Assembly: GCA_009760855.2 (NCBI GenBank)
Contig: WPIO01000009.1
Location: 1,521,001 to 1,585,000, forward strand
DNA from: Cristatella mucedo
Taxonomy: Eukaryota > Bryozoa > Phylactolaemata > Cristatellidae
Length of the DNA: 64,000 bases
Direction: 5' to 3'
The first letter of the stretch is position 1, and each line of letters starts with the position of its first letter. Below, in pieces: positions 1 to 9,942 of this stretch. The notes below the pieces were generated by a model that saw only the letters and a list, made by a program, of their open reading frames with translations, ran no database searches and was not told where the DNA came from. Made by a program: the position numbers and the translations under genes.

Positions 1-725
1 GTTGCGTGTAAATGGAGAACAGCAAGGGACCAAATACAGACCCTTGAGGGACTCCACAGGTGACCCTTCTCATGTCTGAGACCTGACCCCCACACGACAC
101 GGATTGAACACGATCAGACAAGTATGATTTAAACCACGCCAGTGCTTCGTCTGCCAGACCGATCGTAGTTCTCAGTCGTTCAAGCAGAACTTCGTGACCA
201 ATGGTGTCGAAGGCAGCAGACAGATCTAGCAGAGCTAGGGCAGTGACATTCCCGTCGTCGTTGCCACGTAGAATGTCATTGTTAACACGGAGGAGAGCAG
301 TTTCGGTAGAGTGCTGCCTCTTGAAACCTGATTGAAATGTTTTTGACATTCCATTATTTTCAATATGTTCAACTAACTGCTTAGCAACAATTTTTTCAAG
401 AATCTTTGATAAGAATGGAAGAAGGGAAACTGGCCGATACTTTGCCAGGACCTCTGTGGCTAATCCAGGCTTTTTAAGAATAGGTTTAACGATTACCGAT
501 TTGAAGGACTTGGGGACGATCCCTTTTCCCAAAGAAGCATTACAAATCTTGGTTATGGCAGGGCTAAGTTGGTCTGCAAGTTAAGACCACAGAGATAAAG
601 GTATAGGGTCTTCAGGAGACGAGCTCTTTTTGCTAGACCTTATTAAGGCAGCCACATCACAGGCAGAAACATCAGAGAATCTTTTAAGAAAGGTCACAGG
701 TTGAGGAATGGCGATTGCTTCGCTA
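1..725 (-). pseudogene. Family B LINE reverse transcriptase fragment, cut by window edge
   Basis: Reading the minus strand from about 725 down to 2 gives the start of a CR1/L2-type reverse transcriptase: a linker ending in a PEDPIP motif, then YRPVSLLPFLSKILEK, FQSGFKRQHSTETALL, motif A (LLDLSAAFDT) and motif B (GVPQGSVFGPLLF). The frame is open from 580 to the window edge; one in-frame stop (581-583) separates it from the linker. The YxDD motif should lie beyond the left edge. The same family is recognised at 17862-18206, where TTIGLADEA and the YADD motif recur. It is a retrotransposon relic, not a host gene. Confidence 0.85.
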
Positions 726-726
726 A

Positions 727-793
727 ACATACAAAGTAAAGCTGACTCTGTGGATTTATTTGCTCTAAAACAAGACTTGAACTTGCCAACTAA
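727..793 (-). mobile_element. Family A RT snippet joined to a family B RT
   Basis: The minus-strand frame here reads LVGKFKSCFRANKSTESALL, which matches the family A reverse transcriptase (LAGKFQSGFRANHSTESALL, seen at 20680-20745), not family B. It runs in frame straight into the family B linker at about 725. This is a junction between two retrotransposon families. Confidence 0.65.
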
Positions 794-999
794 GTGAAAC
801 TTCCATATTCGAGCACAGCTGGCTTGCAAGACTCATTCAAGTGTCTTTAACATGAACGGTAAAAATAATATTGGGCGCAAATTTCTCTCTTCCCCTGCTT
901 CTTTGCTGCTTTCCTGATGATTAGTCAGAGTGAAGCTTTTTTAAATGCTTCAGGGACATAACCTGTGGTAACTTACATATTTATAATGTTAGTTATGAG

Positions 1000-2056
1000 T
1001 TTACTGTGTGGTATCTTAATCTGTAATGCCAAAAGCGACAAAGTCTATGTGGGTGTTAGTTAGGAGTTTTGTATAGTCCACTCTCAGACTAGGCGGCTTT
1101 TGGTACGCATTCAGTAGCCAACAGACTTCGTCTCGCTCAACGAAGGAAAATTGAGCAGTATAGCAGAGTCTGGAGAGCAGCAGAGGTAGTGGGTAGCACA
1201 TAAGTATTAGCTCAGGACCGATGAAATGGGTGAGCTTTTGTCAGCAGCAGAAGAGTAGCTGTTGCAGCATTAGAATCGTGGAGCGAGTTCCACGGTCTAG
1301 AAAATGCAGAGCTAAAGATGCTTTCACAAGGGTATTTAAGCAAAGGAATGCAGCAGCTAATTTATTGGCCATACATGGCCTGAGTGCACGAGGAGGCTGA
1401 AAATTGTGCAGCAGTTCTTCTACGTATGGAAGAGCCAAGCCAAGATGGACCTTGTGGGTAACCTGAAGGACTTTGATCGGTATCCGTTGATCGACCGGTA
1501 GCCACCCTAGCTCTTTCAACAAAGGAGACAAGTGGTTAATACTCTGGGATTTTCAAATTATCCTTGCAGTCATATTCATAGCCATCTGCACTGGCCTAGT
1601 TGCTTTTTTTGTATCAGAGCCAAAAGGGAGCTAAATTAATCAAGCCAAGACAGAAATAAGTAGCCAACTAATTTTGTGCAAGCCACTGTTGAAGACAGCT
1701 CCTAATCTTAGATTGGAGTTGGACGTTATGGCTAGCTGATGAAACAGTCTTCTGAATGATGCTTTCAAAATTTATGCAGTTTTTGAAAAAGACACCTACA
1801 TTTTCGAGCACCTGTAATGGTCGCACAACAGCATTGCCTATAAGAAGAGCAATCCTTGTAATCCAGCAATAGTTTTAGGACATCCTAAGAACAGCCTATC
1901 AGTTATATCGTCGTTACGTTTGAAGAAATGTCCCGACATCCAAAACTGAACGTCTCCAAGGCTACCATTTACTTTATTAGTTACTCCAGCATATTCCGAA
2001 GGTTTGAACGACAATTGCAGCTGCGTATCGTCAGTGGCAGAAGCAGATCCATTCAT
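1000..2056 (-). mobile_element. Family B LINE, C-terminal half and 3' end
   Basis: On the minus strand this begins with a degraded catalytic motif (ATDDTQLQLSFKP in place of YADDTQLY), then after several breaks reads PLLKELGWLPVDQRI and LPYVEELL, the region after the RT palm in CR1/L2 elements. It ends near 1000 in the family B 3' end, recognisable by the shared block GGTACGCATTCAGTAGCCAA at about 1101-1120 (also at 17050, 33670, 38650 and 48520). It has many stops and frameshifts. Confidence 0.75.
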
Positions 2057-2880
2057 CGTTGATGCAGGTCAGTTGAAATGGGGTCTAGAGGGCTAGTTGC
2101 TTTCTTTGATCAATATATAAGCCTATGGACAAGATCAATCGTGACCTTTACCAACTTGGACATCGAGGTGCTGTATGGAATTGAGGGACAGGAGTCCTGA
2201 AGGGATGCTTCTGTCAGGGGGATGTACTCGCGGATCTTGTCTATCCCATTAAAATAAAACCTAGTGTCGCAATAGGGTGTTTAATCGCAACGATTCCTTG
2301 GTAAACAGAGCTATTCTGGAAGCAATTATGAAGATGGTTGATCGTAGACATAGGAATTTTTGGATTTTGCATCAGTCATCCGAAAATATTTTTATAGAAG
2401 CTTGAATTGACCATTGTCATGACTAACTAGGACAACCTATGGTAGCCCTCGTATGCTTGCCAATGGGCAATATGATCGGATCTTTTGTAAGCTGTATACC
2501 TTGAGCTTAGTAGATATAGCCAGTTTAAAGTCTGTGGTAAACTACAGGCCATTTAGGCTTGGGCACAAGGTACGCTTAGTCAGAGTTGCTAAATTGTCAA
2601 GCTTGTCAGCTAACGTAGTGTTTTAAAATTCTATCAATGGTGACATTTTTGAAGGGGAGTTTAGCAGCAGATGCGAAAAAGTCTATCTTTCGCTGACGGC
2701 ATCAATGTCAATGTTCATAAGATTAGGCGATTCACACATGACTTTAGATGCAGTGGATGGGCATTCACAGCAGACTGATTGCAATCTGCATGTGGTCTGA
2801 CTAGCGGAACTCCTTAATAAAAGCTGATGATGGCAACATTTCTAGAAGTATATTGTCGGTCAAGCCTATGAACCTAGATG
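2057..2880 (-). mobile_element. Family A-like LINE: endonuclease end and linker
   Basis: Minus-strand translation with frameshifts resembles the end of the endonuclease domain (NIDIDAV at about 2710, TTLADKLDNLATLTKRTL at about 2590) and the linker before the RT (KATSPLDPI near 2090). The linker matches family A at about 20340-20420. The RT fingers and palm are missing, and the sequence passes directly into family B at about 2056. Confidence 0.55.
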
Positions 2881-3579
2881 TAAGTAGAACCATGCAAATG
2901 ATTCGCATAAAACAGTGAGTAAGTCGGTGAGTAAAATAAGGTGCTGAAAGCATCAGATAAATTATCTAATCAAATTTTACAATTTCTCATAATGAAATTT
3001 TTTTTTATTTCTTGTGCACATAATCTAAATAAGATCAGATAAATCTGAGATAAAGTAGGACTTAGTACATTGGGGGCCACGGACTTTGGCCTGCCGGTGG
3101 CTTGTTTTCTGGTGAACCCAAAAATACATTCTAAAGATAGCTTCCAGAGGATTTTAATGGGCTTGAAATTAAAATAGAAAAGTTGCACAACGCCTACTCA
3201 ATCTTTAGTATTTTTTATCTGGGGTTTGGAAAGAATAAGCCTAATGAGCTTGAGTAGTTAATAGTCGGCTAGTTAACCAATTTTCAGACGGGTCTTGGTC
3301 GATGCGAACTAGTCCGATTCATTTTTAGTAATTAAGTCGCATAATGTTGAGGATTTATCGAACAATGAGTGACAAATTCGAAGACGAGGGGTAAGAATTG
3401 CTGGCGGAGTTATGAAAGGCCTGATGACCACCAAGCCAGAGAAATTCACTGCAGTGCATGAGAAAGATAGCTCTGGATGGTATCGGACATATATAGCAAT
3501 TTCAAACGAGCTGGGTCTATGGTAGAGGCCCCCAGGCAAATACTTACCGGAGCCTTTCTTTTGTTAAAAAAAATGCTAG
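2881..3579. other. No recognisable feature
   Basis: AT-rich sequence with short open frames only. I see no conserved domain, splice-bounded exon or strong repeat. Confidence 0.5.
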
Positions 3580-3735
3580 CTGATTTAACAGCCTCTTTTT
3601 GTATAGCGACGAAGAGCCTTTACGGCTATCACCACCGCTTGCAGTGGCGATAAAGGATCGCCCACTTCAGGATTCGAGCCCACGACCTCGGGGCCGAGGT
3701 CGTGGAAAGCAACCGCCTTACTTAACAAATTCACG
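3580..3735 (-). mobile_element. tRNA-derived SINE
   Basis: On the minus strand: a tRNA-like head with a B-box-like motif (GGGCTCGAATCC), then a body including CCACTGCAAGCGGTGGTGAT and AAAGGCTCTTCGTCGCTA, and a tail near GAGGCTGTTAAATCAGC. The same body recurs at 22240, 41990, 47735, 52125, 55790 and 57620. The head carries a 12-bp perfect inverted repeat (arms 3680-3691 and 3694-3705, CCACGACCTCGG and its complement). A single tRNA gene is unlikely because the head has no full cloverleaf and the body is repeated. Confidence 0.7.
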
Positions 3736-3860
3736 GACGTCACAATTGGCCTCAAAATTTAGGAATGCAAATTAACGACGATAGAGAAACTATTATAGGT
3801 AAGCATGATTTTAAGGAACAAACAAGATACTAGCAATAGGAGAATCTATCACCACCGTAG

Positions 3861-4085
3861 CTAAAGAAGCTGACCCATCCCCATACAATAAGCGCTTATA
3901 TCTAACAGCTTGAGAAGTTTTTTCAATCGTCTACGAGACAGCTTAAAACAAAAAGTGAAGCCATTCACCCAGTGGTGTGATGCTTTGAATTGTTCTGAGA
4001 GACTCCTCATAGTTCTGCCATCGCCAGATGTTTCTGGTTTCAGTATCGGATCTAGACTTGAGCTTTTTAGCTTAGCATTGCACAC
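3861..4085 (-). pseudogene. Possible pogo/Tigger-type transposase HTH remnant
   Basis: A 74-codon minus-strand frame contains FKASHHWVNGFTFCFKLSRR, which resembles the end of the CENP-B-type helix-turn-helix domain of pogo/Tigger transposases, where FxASxGWLxxFxxRxxLSxRR is typical. No DDE catalytic domain is seen downstream. The plus strand is also open for 62 codons, so open frame length is not evidence here; the call rests only on the motif. A host CENP-B-like gene is less likely because no splice sites or further domain are seen. Confidence 0.4.
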
Positions 4086-4796
4086 ATCTACCCAATGACT
4101 AAGGAATCATACCCTGTGAGCCATTTACGGACCATTCGGAGATACAGCTTATTCTCTTTGTAGAAAGCTATCATAATCTTGCCCTCTGATTCCTCCACAA
4201 TTCTCTCCTTGAACCCGACGGAATAGCTCTTTCGTTATGCACTCATCCGGTCTGAGGGATAAATGGCAGTTACTGGAGGCCAAATGTAGGCAAACAAGAC
4301 GAGACAAGACCGAGACGCACAATGGAAAAAGTAACACCAGACACTACGAGCCGCGAAATAAAATTAACACTTTTCTCGCCTAATTAACTTTTTCGCATGC
4401 TTAACTACCAAAGAATTCGAAGCGCTCTCCAGCAAACCATTTAATTGCATCCGAAACGAATTGTGCCCCCCCCTTGCAGGGCATAATATTGCATTCCTAT
4501 AATTACCCCCCCTCATAACACGGTATGTAGGGGGATTATGGGGAATGTATTTTTTATATCTGTGTCCATCTCACATACCGTATATAGTGCCCCACACAGT
4601 TGAGAAAACGACCACGTATGCGAGAACACTTGCCGTAATGCTGTGGCACTATGTTGCATGGGGAATGAATTCACAAGGCGCTGAACCCAAACAATACAAA
4701 GCACCATTTGCCCCATCGCATTAACAATATTTTCCCAAAACTCATTGCTTTCTGAGGGGTCAGCGTACGGTTAGATGAATAAGTGCTACTTGTCCC
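4086..4796. other. No recognisable feature
   Basis: Contains short open frames and a poly-C stretch near 4466-4475. There is no domain or repeat that I can assign. Confidence 0.5.
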
Positions 4797-5650
4797 TACT
4801 GATACCGCTCTCCGATCTGCAGTCGACGTGCAGGCTGCCTCCGTCCTCTTCCCTCGGTATGCCTCAGCCCCCGGGTATCACGTGACCACAATCGCCGAAG
4901 TCCACTGCAACGGCTGCTCCATAGCCCTGTACCCAGGCTGAGTTCGGTTGGCTGGGACCGGAAGGCTTTAGTGAGGGTTAGGGTCACCGGCTAGGCCGGG
5001 GTCGGACCCTACGGCATGGCCGGATGTATGCGGTGACGTGAGGTCACCGGGGCTCTTGGGTACGGGAAGTTGGCCAAGTAAGTCGTGGTGTTGGAGGCTC
5101 CCGGTCTCGCCGAGTTATGCACCTGGATTCGTGCAGGCGTGCTCCGGCGATGCGGCCACGCACGCAAGGGAACGAGTACCCAAGGCCCGAGCGGAGCTGG
5201 ATAGCTCGCTCGTTGACTTGTTTTTATTCCACTTTCCCGTGTAGTGTGTTCGTGACCCCCCCCCCGTGTGTTGGCGTCTTTCGGTGGAAGCTTACGACTG
5301 TGGTAGTTGTCGACTCAGACTAGCCAGCAGTTACTCAGCCAGTCGGGTTTTGAACGGCGTACGCTCGTACTGTTGGATTCGGAGTCGGTACAGCGACAGG
5401 ACTGCAGAAGCCGACTGACCCCAACTAACACGTTTGTTCGCGCTTGCTGCGTCGTCTTTCGCCCCCGTAGTGTATTGTGTATAGGACCCTCCATGTAGAC
5501 CTGTTTAGTTCCCCCGTTTTTGTTGGCGCCTGCGTTATTATAAAGAGGTTTAACCTGACGGCCGCTCGTCTTACCCTAGCTCGGCAGCATGGCGAGCGGC
5601 AGCGTGGCCGGAGTTTGGCGGGTTTGGCGGGAAATAGCCTTTGACCCCAG
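4797..5650. promoter_or_regulatory. GC-rich island with TATA box and E2F-like sites
   Basis: A sharp block of high G+C and CpG in AT-rich surroundings. Near its right end are a TATAAAG (5539-5545), an ATG 44 bp further on (5589-5591), and two tandem TTTGGCGGG motifs, the second reading TTTGGCGGGAAA (5623-5634), the classical E2F consensus. The ATG opens a 33-codon frame (MASGSVAGVWRVW...) ending in TAG at 5688-5690; it could be a first coding exon or chance. Alternatives are a CpG-island promoter or a solo LTR of a retroelement; I did not find a convincing TG...CA pair with target duplications, so I lean to a promoter-like island without certainty. Confidence 0.4.
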
Positions 5651-6769
5651 GAACTCGGTTACAGCACAACGATGCTTCCAATATGTTTAGGGTAGGGCTT
5701 ACATCATCCCCTGTAGGATTAGCACGACAGAGTTTATTTTTGGTTTATTCTTATTTTGGAGGAATTAGTGATATAAATAAAAACTAAAAGCTGAGCTAAT
5801 ATTTTGGATGGAAACATTATACACAAGTTACATAACACCGGATCAAATAAAAGGAAAACCTAAACATTAAATAAATGATCTTTCACCTGTTTCTCAGAGG
5901 TAATAAATGAATAGATAGCTTTGATGAGATTACGGTCAAACTGAATCGAAAGGTTCAGAATCCCGTGGTCAGGCAAAGCCAGTAAGATTTTCACGAAGAA
6001 GGGTGTTCGGGTTAGATACCATGAACAGAACGGCTTTGAAAACATTGACCTAGGCAGGAGAACGCAATTGACAGATCGAATGAGTGAGCATTGAAAAATT
6101 CTTTAGACTATGCAAATAACTTATGGTTAGTAAAGTTTACAGATATCGAGTTCAACGCAACCTGCAAGCCATGCAAAGATGCCTTATACTTAAGTTGAAT
6201 TGTTCTACATTTTTGTGCGAGGCTGTATCGCATGGAAATGAAACGCTTGAAGATGATTCAACCAATCACAAAATCCAGCACCAAAACACCGGCGACACAG
6301 CATACAACTGCCTTTTGGACATTATACTGCGAAACTTGACTCTTAGGCTTTTCTGCATTAAAGACTGCTCGTTTAAGCTACCTGTTTGGAAGAAATTCTT
6401 AAAAAATCCTGGGATCTTTCTCGACAGCCCCGAAAGCTAAGAGTAGAAGTCTCATCGGTATTTGCATTAGCATCCGAATTACCGATGCATTGCGAAAGAC
6501 GTGCAAGGTAGTAATGCTTGATACAGCAGAACAAAAGGAGGAAGTAGAGTTGCACGTTAATTGAATTTACGAGCAATACATCTGGGATGCCACACTTTTT
6601 CCCAGGTGGAAAAACAACTGTTTCTAGGAGTCTTTTAATGAGTTAAGTGAGCAGGAATTTACTTGGGTAACTGAAAGCCGAGGGAATGAGGAAGCCCATG
6701 CCGCAGAAGCAGCTAAGCATTGGTGGAAAGAAATCTGACGAAAGCACATCCTAATTGGGTTTTCAAGGC
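5651..6769. other. No recognisable feature
   Basis: AT-rich. An open frame of 105 codons on the plus strand (6123-6440) has no recognisable domain and is not bounded by good splice sites, so I do not call it a gene. Confidence 0.45.
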
Positions 6770-6965
6770 ATCATCCAAGTCGTGCTGACCCTGCGCATGT
6801 CACCCCTAATCATGTTATTATTGTCGTTTATTGAGTACTATACCACTAACCATCCGATCTTGATTGCAGCAAATGTAAATTGCTTAGAAAGAGATTAAGT
6901 CCTCTAAGTGTGCTACATTGAATGAATTATTATTTTCCTTATTATTTTATTTTTATTAAAGTGAT
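6770..6965 (+). mobile_element. Family A LINE 3' end
   Basis: Shares with the copy at 19975-22163 the block CTGACCCTGCGCATGTCACC, then GCAGCAAATGTAAATTGCTT, AGAAAGAGATTAAGT, and an ATT-rich tail. It is a 5'-truncated 3' UTR with no coding sequence. Confidence 0.75.
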
Positions 6966-7710
6966 ATAGAACCTCCGAAGCGGCTTTTTACGTATACGCT
7001 ACTCCACTTGATACGTGCAGTCCAAACTGTTTTGACTGGTCAACATTTCTGTCTAGTATACAAAGGACAAAACTATGGTGTTCTTTCTGCCTATACCAAT
7101 AGTTAGACGATATATTTTTAAAAGCGGCCGGTTTAGCAATGGTAAGCACGGTGAGAGGATTTACGATAAATGGTCAACAATTTTCAGTATTTAGTCACTT
7201 GTCTCAATTGCCTCAGAAGAGTTTCTAAGGTTATCTCCCCAAATGCAGTGGAATATAACGGATTAGCTTATGATAGAATCAAACCCATGGACCAAAATTG
7301 TGAAGGGCCAGCCCGTCACCGTCATACTAGAATCAAGGATCATCTCCCCAGGTACACTTTGTGAACGCATCGATAAAGAAACGCCAACAAGATATATCGA
7401 GATTATCATATTTTTAGAGATTACTAACAGTGCCAAGTTATAATAACGTTTCTCTTGTTTTATCAAAATATGCGACTTAGATTGTTTGACAAGAGGTCCG
7501 AATTGAAGGTTACTACTTTCTATGACGTGGCTGAGTGTGAAGGGGTACCTTGTCAGAAGTCTCGCTGAGTGAATGCCAGCCAGCACAGCTCCGCTGCCTG
7601 GCAGCGGGCGCTTGCAGCCATTTCGGGCGCACTTGCAGGGCCGCCCTGCAGGCTCGCGCACCCGGCCGAACGAGCAGGAGCATGGCTGACGATGGAAGCA
7701 GGTCTCTTAC
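6966..7710. other. Intron-like sequence downstream of the tropomodulin exon
   Basis: On the minus strand this follows the tropomodulin donor site. The part nearest the exon (about 7560-7700) is GC-rich and contains short perfect inverted repeats, for example CGCTGCC-T-GGCAGCG at about 7589-7603 and TTGCAGGGC-CG-CCCTGCAGG at about 7633-7652. Long open frames on both strands reflect base composition. No next tropomodulin exon was found. Confidence 0.45.
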
Positions 7711-7846
7711 CGGCCAGGTCGACGAGCTCCTCCTCGGTGGCCTGTAACAGGACGTCATCGAACTCGGTGAACACTTTCTCCCCACGGGCGTCTTTCAGGC
7801 TGGAGTCGTCCTGCTGTTTAGGCACCCAAACTTTGCCACGAGTTTC
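7711..7846 (-). CDS. tmod: Tropomodulin internal exon
   Basis: Tropomodulin caps the pointed ends of actin filaments and binds tropomyosin. This 136-bp exon encodes 45 codons plus one base. It begins ETRGKVWVPKQ, matching the RGKVWVPKQ block that precedes the second actin-capping/tropomyosin-binding region, and ends EFDDVLLQATEEELVDLA, the conserved helix before the leucine-rich repeat domain. The acceptor on the minus strand is an excellent polypyrimidine tract ending CTTTTAG (7847-7853) and the donor is GTAAGAG (7704-7710), so the exon ends one base into a codon. No stop or frameshift is present, so it looks functional. Flanking exons, including the N-terminal helices and the LRR domain, are not recognised in this window. 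A leiomodin is a less likely alternative. Confidence 0.85.
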
Positions 7847-8354
7847 CTAAAAGAAAAAAAAATGCATAACAAGATGAGCTAGAGTCCTGCATCAGGCAAT
7901 TCTCTATTCCCACTGCAGGTAGGGGGATGGTGGTGCTGTAAACAGGTAGCACGGCTCTGAGTTTAGACACACCACTTGTATGTGCATTCAACAGGGTACG
8001 TAACGTGGCGATAGAGGAGCCACACAAGGAATGCTATACGGCATCGGTAGACCCGCAAGCTGCTGCTACACAGTTGAGAATGGCATAGGCGATACCACAG
8101 AGCTTTAAGCGAATATCCCAATCCACACACCAAGAGGTAGAACTCGAGTGTAGCTGCAGCTAACTAGACCTATCCTATACCACTGACAATCCGGACAAGA
8201 AGAACTATCAGAACACAGGGCAAAGCATTGCGCCCTCGGCAAATTCACGTCACAACTGCCTAAGCCTCGAGCAGCACGAAGATTCACACAAGATGAAGCT
8301 CCCATGACAGGATGCTTCAATCCGGACAGCCTTGCCCGGCACCAGGCTAGCACT
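7847..8354. other. Intron-like sequence upstream of the tropomodulin exon
   Basis: On the minus strand this is the intron before the exon; the T-rich tract at 7847-7862 is its 3' end. Nothing else is recognised. Confidence 0.4.
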
Positions 8355-8480
8355 CACATCTGTAAAGTGTCTAGAAAGAGATTCAGTTCCCCGAGGGTGC
8401 TACACAAACGTATTACACAAAATATTCTTCTTTACAATATTATGCTACGCAAAATCATCATTATTATTATTATTATATTA
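8355..8480 (+). mobile_element. Family A LINE 3' end
   Basis: GTAAAGTGTCTAGAAAGAGA, then CCGAGGGTGCTA and a terminal run of ATT repeats (8457-8478) match the family A 3' end. A short echo of the coding region (AAATCCTTCGGAGAC) lies just beyond at about 8563-8580. Confidence 0.65.
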
Positions 8481-9942
8481 CAAGCGAAATCGAACCACTG
8501 GGCTAGTAGATTGGAGAATGCTAAATCCTAGAGCAAGCACCACTATAACATTAAGCAACAAATGTAAAATCCTTCGGAGACAGTGCCTTTGGAGACCATG
8601 CCTTGTCAGAAGTCTCAGCTTTATCGATATAGTATTCGGCGTTAGGGAGACGCCTTTTTAAAAAAGGCATCGCCTTCCTAATTTCTGCCTAACCTTGCCA
8701 AAATATCGTATAGCAGTAACTATTGTACATGCACAGCCGACTCGTTAGGTGTGATAAAAGAAACAGTAATCAATATAAAAGTAATGGTTTCTCTTAAACA
8801 AGTTGCATTATCTGAAGTGCCTGTATTTCAGGTGCTGCTAAACGTTCAGGACTTTGAATAGATGGCTCATCTGAGAGGGCCTGACCATTTAGAATCTCGA
8901 TTACGTCATGGCATCAATATTATGGCTGAGCCCTGATCACCGGTATTATATTACGTCAAATGAGAATTTAAGCTGCTAACATTAAGCAAGCGACAAAGCC
9001 CAGTGACTGCAAGCAATATGTCAGCATTCTAGCAGACTAATGCACTATTGTAGATAGATGTAGTTATTCGATCAGAGTGGAAGAGGAAAGAAAGATTAGG
9101 CTTTCTTAAAGCCAGGCAAGGGTGACACGTTTAGTTTAAGATACCCAGATTTTTAGAATTGTTTCTTTTAATAAATCCACGTTCCAAACAACTGCAAAAG
9201 GTTGTAGCAAATTATTATATGAATGGTTATTTTCATCGTTTATTATTTTTCCATTCTTATTTTTGTAAACTCTAGGGTGCATTGACAAAGTGTGTCACGA
9301 TCTGTCTCCCTGTAAGATTATTATGCCATAAATGATGCTACTAACAGACATATCATTTGGCGATTAATTTAAGTTTTTGGTAGGTGTGGGTTTTTAGAGT
9401 TTACCTCAAATTAGGGAAATTTTGAGAGTAATTTATGTTTTATTATAGCTCTATAGGTTTATAAATGAAGATTAAAAGAGGGTACTAATAGTAAGAAAAT
9501 TAACCTTGATTCACTGCCTCCCAGTGGGACTTCGCTTTGTCTACGGGTTGCAGCTGCAGCCCTTAGCAGTTCAGGTAAGAAGCACGTGTTATGCATTCTG
9601 GCTGCAATTAGATTAGAGCGATTAGAATTGTTTTTGTAAGGTTGCACCTGTTAACAATTAATTTCATTAGATGTCAGAGACTATATTTAAATAATGAGAA
9701 ATAACTATTTATTGTATCATTAAAAATGAATTAGGTCATGTATATGCTGATTTCACGAATTTTCTGTCTACCCCTACCAATAGCTGCTTCATTTTTATTC
9801 AATTGTGGAGCGCATTGAGAAAGGCGGAAATAATATGTAGATATTGTTTGAGATGTTAGAGAGATTTTAGTTTAACGTAAGAGATATGCAAAGAGATTTT
9901 CGCTTCAATTAGTTAAAGGACCTTGTTTTTGTATACCTAAAG
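8481..9942. other. No recognisable feature
   Basis: AT-rich with no long frame and no domain or repeat I can assign, apart from the LINE echo just after 8560. Confidence 0.5.

Noticed and set aside
4797-5650. Solo LTR
   Set aside because: I looked for TG...CA ends with a 4-6 bp duplicated target and found none convincing; kept only as an alternative.
7263-7661. 132-codon minus-strand frame beside the tropomodulin exon
   Set aside because: Lies in intron sequence after a good donor site; no domain, and GC-rich composition explains the open frame.
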